In this document: piece by piece, positions 58,292-64,000 of the stretch
Position numbering within the stretch: position 1 is the first letter of the stretch
Layout: every line of letters starts with the position of its first letter
Assembly (NCBI RefSeq): GCF_011752565.1
Contig: NZ_VWXK01000001.1
Span: 124,001-188,000 of the forward strand
Reading direction: 5' to 3'
DNA from: Pantoea sp. Ap-967
Lineage (GTDB): Bacteria > Pseudomonadota > Gammaproteobacteria > Pseudomonadales > Pseudomonadaceae
DNA: 64,000 nt
Program-made: the position numbers and the translations under genes
Notes under the pieces: generated by a model
Databases searched by the model: none
What the model saw: the letters and a program-made list of their open reading frames with translations, nothing else
Told to the model about the DNA's origin: nothing

Positions 58292-59022
58292 TGGCCAACA
58301 CCAACTTGCGCATCTGGGAGCAGGTGCAGACCACCGACACCAGGTTCACCAAGAAAGCCAAGGTAAACGGTCAAGACATCACCAGCCTAAGCGGAACCGC
58401 CATGGTCATGAAGGCCACTGAGCTGTTTGGCCCGGTTGGCATTGGCTGGGGCTGGAAGGTAGTCGAAGAGCGATTTGATGAAGGCCATGAAATCTATACC
58501 GGCGAGGGCGACAAGCGCGCCTGCATCGGTCGTGAGGTAGGGCACACGGTCAAGATCGCGCTTTGGTTCATACAGGATGGCCAGCGCGGCGAGATTGAGC
58601 AATACGGTTGCACGCGCTACCAGTACAAGACTAGCTACGGCATGACTACCGATGGTGAGGCGCCGAAGAAATCCCTGACTGACGCCATCAAGAAGGCCCT
58701 GTCCATGCTGGGCTTCAGCGCCGACGTGTTCCTTGGCATGTTCGACGACCAGAACTACGTCCAGCAGCTCCAAGCAGAACAAGCGCTCGAGCAAGCAGAG
58801 GACAAAGAGGCCGAGCTTGAGCGCCAGAAGCAAGAACGGCTCGATTACATAAAGTCCGTGGTCGAGACCATGCAAGGCGCCCAGTCACTGCAGGAGCTCA
58901 AGAAGATTCACGATCATGCTGTGCGCCGCTTAAAGGCTCGCAATGACGACACTGCAATCAAGCGCGTTGCCAAAGAGCTGAGCGATTTGACACCGAAGTT
59001 CACCCAGGAGACCGCCGCATGA
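58291..59022 (+). CDS. Single-strand annealing protein, Rad52/Erf-like
   Basis: 243 residues. SLSGTAMVMKATELFGPVGI followed by GWGWKVVEERF and YKTSYGMTTDGEAPKKSLTD are features of Rad52-fold phage annealing proteins. The C-terminal 70 residues are a coiled coil. It would pair phage DNA ends. Followed by a Gp157 protein, as in other phages' recombination modules. Confidence 0.65.
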   Translation: MANTNLRIWEQVQTTDTRFTKKAKVNGQDITSLSGTAMVMKATELFGPVGIGWGWKVVEERFDEGHEIYTGEGDKRACIGREVGHTVKIALWFIQDGQRGEIEQYGCTRYQYKTSYGMTTDGEAPKKSLTDAIKKALSMLGFSADVFLGMFDDQNYVQQLQAEQALEQAEDKEAELERQKQERLDYIKSVVETMQGAQSLQELKKIHDHAVRRLKARNDDTAIKRVAKELSDLTPKFTQETAA

Positions 59023-59582
59023 GCAGCCTCTACCCTCTCACAAAACAGATGATGGAGTTGGCCGCCATGGCCGACACCGACGATGAAGGACTCAAGCAGG
59101 CCATCCAAGACACCATGGACGGCATCGCGGGGGAGTTCGGCGACAAGGCCGACAACATCGTCATGCTGCGCCGGAACATCGATGGCGAGGTCCTGGCGAT
59201 TGAGGCCGAGATAGGTCGCCTAGAAGAGCTCAAGCGCATCAAGAAGAACGCAGTCACGCAGATCGGCGACTACCTGCGGCGGAACATGGAGGCTGCGGAT
59301 ATCAAGTCCATCAAGCGACCGCTGTTCACCATCACGCTGGCTACAGCGCCGGAGAAGGTGATCGTAGACAAGCCTGACGACCTTCCAGACGAGCTGGTGC
59401 GCGTGAACGTGACCCAGGACCCGGACAAGAAGGCGATCGCCGCCAAGCTCAAGGCCGACCGCGAGCACAACGAGGCAGTCCGCCAGCGCATGGCCGCCGG
59501 CGAGGACTGCGAACACGAACTGATCCCTGAGCCAGCCTGGGCGCATCTTGAGCGCGGCGAGAGCTCGATTCGCATCAAGTGA
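59019..59582 (+). CDS. Siphovirus Gp157-family protein
   Basis: 187 residues. VLAIEAEIGRLEELKRIKKN and YLRRNMEAADIKSIKRPLFT are characteristic. Streptococcal Gp157 was linked with phage resistance; in most phages it stands beside recombination genes. Confidence 0.88.
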   Translation: MSSLYPLTKQMMELAAMADTDDEGLKQAIQDTMDGIAGEFGDKADNIVMLRRNIDGEVLAIEAEIGRLEELKRIKKNAVTQIGDYLRRNMEAADIKSIKRPLFTITLATAPEKVIVDKPDDLPDELVRVNVTQDPDKKAIAAKLKADREHNEAVRQRMAAGEDCEHELIPEPAWAHLERGESSIRIK

Positions 59583-59589
59583 GGTGCGC

Positions 59590-60108
59590 ATGAATCCCTC
59601 AATCGACCTTGAGGCAGCGAAAGCTGACTTCCTTGCCTCTGGAGGCAGCATCATCGTGCTCGACGGTTTCCATTACGTTCCGCACCGGCCGCACCGCGAT
59701 ATCGAGCAGGTCCGCGCCGTGCAGCCGAAGCCGCTGGGCATGAAGGCGCAGAAGCGCCAGGATCAGTTGGCCGAGCTGCGCAAGCTCGCCAAGACCATGA
59801 CTTATGCAGAAGCCATGGCACATACCGGCCTGACCCAGACCACGCTGTACCGCGCAGCGATGGAAGGCTGCTTCTGTTTCCGGCCAGACCCGAAGCGTGG
59901 CCGCGGCGAGAAGAACAGGACCTACGCCGACCCCGAGGCGGACAGGGCCCTGGCCGGGCAGATCGTCGAGTTGCGCGACGCCGGCCTCAACCGGGCCCAG
60001 GCCAAGGCCAAGCTTGGCATCTCCGACCGCAAATTCTGCCGTGTCATTCACCTGTTCGGCGTCGACTTCCCGAAGGCTGAGGGCAAGCGATGCGACGGTC
60101 CAGTTTGA
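59590..60108 (+). CDS. Hypothetical helix-turn-helix protein
   Basis: 172 residues from ATG 59590. TYAEAMAHTGLTQTTLYRAA and AGLNRAQAKAKLGISDRKFC are two HTH-like pieces; between them a Cys-rich basic loop. Probably DNA-binding. Confidence 0.65.
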   Translation: MNPSIDLEAAKADFLASGGSIIVLDGFHYVPHRPHRDIEQVRAVQPKPLGMKAQKRQDQLAELRKLAKTMTYAEAMAHTGLTQTTLYRAAMEGCFCFRPDPKRGRGEKNRTYADPEADRALAGQIVELRDAGLNRAQAKAKLGISDRKFCRVIHLFGVDFPKAEGKRCDGPV

Positions 60109-60180
60109 AAGGTCAGGTCCGCCAGCGCCGGCGGCAAGAACAGTTCCACTTGCCGCCCAGCGGCCTCACGGAGCACCAAC

Positions 60181-60546
60181 ATGCAAAAGACACCCTCTGG
60201 AGTGGTGACGCTGCCGTCCTGGCTCAAGTCGCCGGTCAAGAAGCTGTACAACACCCGCAGCGGCGGCCAGTACCGGCCTGACGATGTGGCCCTGGCCTTC
60301 GCGCTAAGCCTGCGCATGCACGACAGCGCTGAGCACCTGCGCAGGCTGGCACGGCACCTGGTGGGCAAGGTCTGCCTGGAGCACCAGCCGAACATGAAGC
60401 GCCTGGCCCGCGAACTGGACGACGCCAAGGTGTTCGACGCAGCGCTCAAGATCATCAACCGGGTGTGCGACCTGCTGGAGTACGCCCCGGGCACCGCTTT
60501 CGTGCGCAATGGAGGCGATGATGGCACTGACGCAGCAGCAGCGTAA
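60181..60546 (+). CDS. Hypothetical early protein
   Basis: 121 residues (CACGGAGCACC before ATG 60181). Long helices (EHLRRLARHLVGKVCLEHQP). Ends inside the following gene. Confidence 0.6.
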   Translation: MQKTPSGVVTLPSWLKSPVKKLYNTRSGGQYRPDDVALAFALSLRMHDSAEHLRRLARHLVGKVCLEHQPNMKRLARELDDAKVFDAALKIINRVCDLLEYAPGTAFVRNGGDDGTDAAAA

Positions 60547-60856
60547 TGACAACGCTGAGCGCAAACGCATCAAGTTCGACGAAAAGGCATTGAGGCACCG
60601 GGTACGGCCGGGGATTCACCAGGCGATGGACCGGATCTGTGAGCGATCCAAGGGCATGCAGATAAACGAGGTGCTTCAGATGGCGATCCTCAAGATGGAC
60701 GCCATGCCCGATGATGAACTGACAAAGTTCCTCATGGTGCGCCACGAAATCCTACTTAGCGAAAACGTGGTGCAGGCATTCAACGATGCTAGCGTGCGCA
60801 AGATCATTTCCGATCCAGACCAAGACGCTGACGACGAAATCGATCGTCCTTCGTAA
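60521..60856 (+). CDS. Hypothetical early protein
   Basis: 111 residues from ATG 60521, with GGAGGCG upstream. HRVRPGIHQAMDRICERSKG and LQMAILKMDAMPDDEL are helices like those of RHH-type regulators. Unknown. Confidence 0.6.
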   Translation: MALTQQQRNDNAERKRIKFDEKALRHRVRPGIHQAMDRICERSKGMQINEVLQMAILKMDAMPDDELTKFLMVRHEILLSENVVQAFNDASVRKIISDPDQDADDEIDRPS

Positions 60857-60928
60857 TACCCCATCCCAAATCAAATTGCCACCATGCCGCATCCGGCCAC
60901 GGAGGGCGGCGCATGCATGGAGAAAGCC

Positions 60929-61480
60929 ATGAGCTACTTCTACAAGACCGAATCGCCAAAGGTTCTGGCCGCCGTGCGCGCCTGGGACGAGAAGAAGGCC
61001 GATTGGAACGCCCAGAGCGAGAAGCTGGGCCATGCCTTCGGCGCTGCAGCCTCGACGATGTACAACGGCTCCCGCTACTTCATCGGCGGGATCAAGCTCA
61101 GCGCCAGCCGAGAGCTGGACGTGCACTGGTGCCGGCCTGACGAGCACGGATACCGCTCGCTCCGCCGGGCAGCCAAGCATGCCAAAGGAACCGCTAAGGA
61201 CGTACGTGCCGCCGAGAAGGCTGAGCACCAGCGCCTGGCTGATCTCTGGAGAGAGCACTGCCCAGAAACCATCGACCGGGACGAAATGTGGGAAGCCATG
61301 GGGGTCGCCCGCGGGGCACTGTGGCTGAGCGGAGGCGTGTGTTTTGAGCACAGCGGCACGGTCTTCCTGAATTTCGGCTGCAAGTCATCAGGCGATGGCG
61401 TCGAGGGCTTGGCAGAGATCGTGGCCAGCGAGTACGAAGCCGCCCGCCAGGCAGTCCTCAGCGCGCGCAAAGCCGCATAG
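60929..61480 (+). CDS. Hypothetical early protein
   Basis: 183 residues from ATG 60929 (GGAG 6 bases upstream; an alternative at 60917). SYFYKTESPKVLAAVRAWDE and YFIGGIKLSASRELDVHWCR recall DUF5420-like phage proteins. Unknown role. Confidence 0.6.
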   Translation: MSYFYKTESPKVLAAVRAWDEKKADWNAQSEKLGHAFGAAASTMYNGSRYFIGGIKLSASRELDVHWCRPDEHGYRSLRRAAKHAKGTAKDVRAAEKAEHQRLADLWREHCPETIDRDEMWEAMGVARGALWLSGGVCFEHSGTVFLNFGCKSSGDGVEGLAEIVASEYEAARQAVLSARKAA

Positions 61481-61494
61481 CCAAGGAGAACGTC

Positions 61495-62052
61495 ATGATT
61501 GGCACCCCCTGCGAATACGTGCAGCGGCACTACCAGGTGCCGGCCTGCATCGGTCGTCGTGTGATCGCTTACGGAAAGCCTGGCACCATCACCGAGGACC
61601 ACGGCCACTACATCGGCATCACGCTCGACGAGAGCACCAAGCGCCGCGCCGGCCGCTACCACCCAGTCGACGGCATCGAGTACGGCGAGATGGTCGAGAA
61701 GCTGCCGAAACCGGCTCGCAGCAGCAACTACGACAAGTTCCAGAACGAAGACATCGACTGCTACTTCCACGAGTTCCTTTGCATCATCAAGCCAGAGGTT
61801 GAGATGCGCGGCGGGTGCAGAGAATGGCGTGACGGAGGTTTCCACCAGGTGCCGCGCGAGTTCCGCATGTACCGCACGACGAGTGCCCTGGATTACCTCG
61901 CCCGGGCCAGCGTCACCGGCGAGTGGTGCCCAACCGTGAAAGAGGCCAAGGCCAGCTACAAGGAAGCGCTGAAAAAGGCGCCAAAGCCATACCGGCGCTG
62001 GAGCAACGAAGCAGAATTCCTCGCCTACCGCGACGCCTACTACGACCTGTAG
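61495..62052 (+). CDS. Hypothetical early protein
   Basis: 185 residues. IGRRVIAYGKPGTITEDHGH is a small beta barrel-like start; FYNDK-type acidic middle; a basic end with KEALKKAPKPYRRWSNEAEF. Similar proteins stand in many Pseudomonas prophages; function unknown. Confidence 0.65.
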   Translation: MIGTPCEYVQRHYQVPACIGRRVIAYGKPGTITEDHGHYIGITLDESTKRRAGRYHPVDGIEYGEMVEKLPKPARSSNYDKFQNEDIDCYFHEFLCIIKPEVEMRGGCREWRDGGFHQVPREFRMYRTTSALDYLARASVTGEWCPTVKEAKASYKEALKKAPKPYRRWSNEAEFLAYRDAYYDL

Positions 62053-62118
62053 CCAATACCCGCTGCCCGCCAGCGCCTTCCCCTTTGAAAATAAGACAAC
62101 AACTAAAACCAACAGAAG

Positions 62119-62424
62119 CTACTGGCTTTTTCCGAAGGCGTAGCCCAATGCAAGGGTGATGATTGGTACAAAAATAGTCCAAACGTCCTTAATTTCTTCC
62201 AGATACTTAAAATCCTTGTAACAAACCACCAAGCTAAATAGCAGCAAGCTTATGCAAGACGCAATCACGAAGCTCCACGTGATAGTCATCCAAACGATCG
62301 AATCTTTGGCATTGGAGCCAGTGCCTATCGTAGCTTGAATAGTACCATGAGAGCCCCCTGATGGCTTAGGCGGCTCCGCACCCACTAAACCCGCTTGCTC
62401 TTGATTGATGAACTCTCCGGACAT
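62119..62424 (-). CDS. Two-TM protein of a two-gene module
   Basis: 101 residues. A Gly/Pro-rich soluble start, then VWMTITWSFVIASCISLLLF and IFVPIITLALGYAFG as membrane helices. It is opposite to its neighbours and AT-rich by comparison with them. Three bases separate it from the preceding gene. Possible membrane effector. Confidence 0.65.
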   Translation of the reverse strand: MSGEFINQEQAGLVGAEPPKPSGGSHGTIQATIGTGSNAKDSIVWMTITWSFVIASCISLLLFSLVVCYKDFKYLEEIKDVWTIFVPIITLALGYAFGKSQ

Positions 62425-62427
62425 TGT

Positions 62428-62769
62428 TCACCCCAGCATAAAAGTATAGGAAAACACGCGGAGGCCTTCATTCCTTGAAATCGTATCAACCGAGAAGGTC
62501 ATAGACAGCTGCTTACCTTCCACTGTCGCGATAGGAACCGGGGAGTAGAGCCCCTCTCCAGTAGTGTGGGAAAAGTTTGTCAGATATAGGTTCCAAATCC
62601 CATTCTCAACTTTCGTCTCGTAACGAGACACCTTTACAGATGAATTTTCAACGAAAATCACCTGCAGCTTTAGGCCTTGAACCTCAAAGTTAATAGGCCA
62701 ATTAGAGGATATATGAACTACCCCGCTGGAAATGATGGACATGCCGTTAACGCTCGCAGTGATTTCCAC
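62428..62769 (-). CDS. DUF6864-like beta-sandwich protein
   Basis: 113 residues, nearly all beta (VVHISSNWPINFEVQGLKLQ, KVENGIWNLYLTNFSHTTG). It resembles proteins annotated DUF6864. No membrane segment or enzyme motif. Sensor or partner of the two-TM protein encoded after it is the simple reading. Confidence 0.65.
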   Translation of the reverse strand: MEITASVNGMSIISSGVVHISSNWPINFEVQGLKLQVIFVENSSVKVSRYETKVENGIWNLYLTNFSHTTGEGLYSPVPIATVEGKQLSMTFSVDTISRNEGLRVFSYTFMLG

Positions 62770-62873
62770 TTTTTCCTCGTCATCTATAGGTCGCGGACAC
62801 GACGCTATTAAACCTAAATTGCTAAAAAGTCGCCACTAAATGCACAGCGGCACCTACACGTAAGGACTACAAC

Positions 62874-62933
62874 GTGACCACAGCAATTGACCTGTTCGCC
62901 GGCCTCGGCGGATGGAGGGCCGGCGCGTGCTTA
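62874..62933 (+). pseudogene. N-terminal stub of a C5 cytosine methyltransferase
   Basis: GTG 62874 opens TTAIDLFAGLGGW, motif I (SAM-binding) of C5 methyltransferases, and the similarity ends after about 20 codons where a gene of the other strand begins. The rest of the enzyme is missing. Confidence 0.6.
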
Positions 62934-62947
62934 ATGAATTGGACGAT

Positions 62948-63166
62948 CTATCCCATCCTTGGCCCAGACGGCCGCTTTTTAGGCGATAGCTCCAACCTTT
63001 CAGCCAAAGAGAATGCTGAGGCAAGGTCTGTAAAAGCTATGCCGGCAGCTTCTGGGCCATTCACGTAGAACCTGGCTTCGTAGTACGTACCATCGGGCCT
63101 CTGTTCTTCCCAAGCCTGAACAGAATACTCCCCCACATTCCCATGGTGTTTCCCCCAACGTCCCAT
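62948..63166 (-). CDS. Hypothetical small protein
   Basis: 72 residues (MGRWGKHHGNVGEYSVQAWE...). YYEARFYVNGPEAAGIAFTD is beta-alpha. It has taken the place of the body of the methyltransferase stub. Not recognised. Confidence 0.55.
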   Translation of the reverse strand: MGRWGKHHGNVGEYSVQAWEEQRPDGTYYEARFYVNGPEAAGIAFTDLASAFSLAERLELSPKKRPSGPRMG

Positions 63167-63252
63167 CGCATAGACCTCAGTGAATTAAGAGATAGATGAG
63201 GTCACTTTTTACCTCAGAACCCTCTAGCACGCCACTTCGGCGAGGACCGCCC

Positions 63253-64000
63253 ATGTCTGCATTTCAGAAAAAGAACCCGCTCGACTTCAAAACCCAGTAC
63301 GGCCTTGGCTTCGATCCGCAAGACGATGAGATCGTGGTGGACTTCTTCTGCGGTGGCGGCGGCGCCGGTACCGGGCTGGAGATGGGCCTGGGCCGACCGG
63401 TGACCGTGGCCAAGAACCACAGCCCGGCGGCCATCAGCATGCACACCGCCAACCACCCTGCAGCACGCCACTTCACCACCGACGTGTTCGAGGGTGACCC
63501 GGATGAAGAATGCCAGGGCCGTGCCGTGGGCTGGTTCCACATGAGCCCCGATTGCACGCACCACAGCCAGGCAGCCGGCGGCCAACCGCGCAAGCGCGAG
63601 ATCCGCAACCTGTCGTGGATCGGCCTCAAGTGGGCGGGCAAGAAAAAGCCCCGTGTGATCAGCCTGGAGAACGTGAAGCAGATCTTGCAGTGGGGTCCGC
63701 TGATCGCCAAGCGCGACAAAGCCACCGGCAGGGTCATGAAACTGGATGGCACCGTGGCTGCCGTGGGCGAGCGCGTGCCGGTGCAGCAGCAGTTCCTTGT
63801 GCCGGACCCGAAGCGACGCGGCATCACTTGGCGCCGATTCGTGCAGCTGCTCGAAGGCATGGGCTACCAGGTGGAATGGCGCATCATTAAGGCCTGCGAC
63901 TTCGGCGCGCCAACCAGCCGCGAGCGCCTGTTCATGATCGCCCGCTGCGATGGCCAGCCCATCGTGTGGCCGGAACCGACCCACGCCAAGAACCCTGCCA
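63253..64000 (+). CDS. DNA cytosine methyltransferase (C-terminus beyond window)
   Basis: 249 codons are seen, open at the edge. VVDFFCGGGGAGTGLEMG is motif I, WFHMSPDCTHHSQAAGG the catalytic-Cys loop (P-D-C instead of P-C-Q), and SLENVKQILQWG the ENV motif. FGAPTSRERLFMIA is motif VIII. Phage-borne orphan methyltransferases of this type protect the DNA against host restriction. The variant Cys loop is shared by a phage subfamily. Confidence 0.88.
   Translation, partial: MSAFQKKNPLDFKTQYGLGFDPQDDEIVVDFFCGGGGAGTGLEMGLGRPVTVAKNHSPAAISMHTANHPAARHFTTDVFEGDPDEECQGRAVGWFHMSPDCTHHSQAAGGQPRKREIRNLSWIGLKWAGKKKPRVISLENVKQILQWGPLIAKRDKATGRVMKLDGTVAAVGERVPVQQQFLVPDPKRRGITWRRFVQLLEGMGYQVEWRIIKACDFGAPTSRERLFMIARCDGQPIVWPEPTHAKNPA

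Noticed and set aside
60090..60281. 63-codon frame overlapping two early genes
   Set aside because: Overlaps the HTH-protein end and 100 bases of the next gene, Arg/Gln-rich shadow composition; no ribosome site.
1..64000. CRISPR arrays, rRNA genes, complete insertion sequences
   Set aside because: None seen: no regularly spaced repeats of CRISPR type, no rRNA-like sequence, no transposase frames.

Overview
The window is a piece of a Pseudomonas-type chromosome (OprD-family porin, Pseudomonas-like codon use and GC content, tRNA-Pro(GGG) 3' end) with a lambda-like, long-tailed (siphovirus-type) prophage that starts at about 10.7 kb and runs off the right edge. The host part (1-10.6 kb) is a catabolic cluster. 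Leftward it encodes an amidohydrolase, an AcnA-type aconitase, an MFS carboxylate transporter, an OprD porin and a solute-binding protein. A GntR regulator lies beside them, and a PrpF-type isomerase and a Tat-exported amidohydrolase are divergent from it. The set suggests uptake and breakdown of a (lactonised or trans-) tricarboxylic acid into the TCA cycle.

The left prophage junction is a 3' fragment of a tRNA-Pro(GGG) gene on the minus strand (10664-10710) followed by its terminator. The complete tRNA copy and the integrase should lie beyond the right edge. From left to right the prophage carries: an SOS-controlled small gene with a LexA box at the extreme left; lysis genes (nested Rz/Rz1 spanins, GH104-type endolysin); tail-tip genes with a 2305-residue gpJ homologue; tail genes gpI/K/L/M, tape measure, and gpG/gpGT with a GGGAAAC -1 frameshift site; neck, capsid, scaffold, head morphogenesis, portal and terminase genes. 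All of these are on the minus strand and would be read from a strong late promoter at 44.34-44.37 kb. That promoter lies at the end of a gene in the antiterminator Q position. Several cargo genes interrupt the late operon: a NucS-like nuclease, a retropepsin-like protease, a lipoprotein, a restriction-nuclease-like protein, an Acb2/Tad1-like anti-defence protein, HicAB, and a group II intron-like RNA fragment.

The early leftward operon (51.05 to 44.36 kb) holds cro, small ribbon-helix-helix-like genes, a Rha regulator, O/P-type replication genes with an 11-bp-period iteron array inside the O gene, NinB, NinG and the Q-position gene. The CI repressor (51165-51983, rightward, apparently leaderless) is followed by a lysogenic-conversion block: a two-TM protein, a HipA-like kinase with a DUF3037 partner, and a zinc-ribbon membrane protein. 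This block ends at a second operator with the same architecture as the one at cro/cI (GGTATTG-N8-AATACC), that is an OL. Rightward from OL come a non-coding leader, small early genes, a Rad52/Erf-like annealing protein and a Gp157 protein. An AT-rich two-gene membrane module follows (62.1-62.8 kb, opposite strand), and last a cytosine methyltransferase cut by the window edge.

The best candidates for undescribed biology are the HipA-like/DUF3037 module in the rexAB position, the DUF6864-like/two-TM pair, the retropepsin and nuclease cargo genes that share a duplicated control element, and a series of CCCT-N4-AGGG palindromes in the cro operon.
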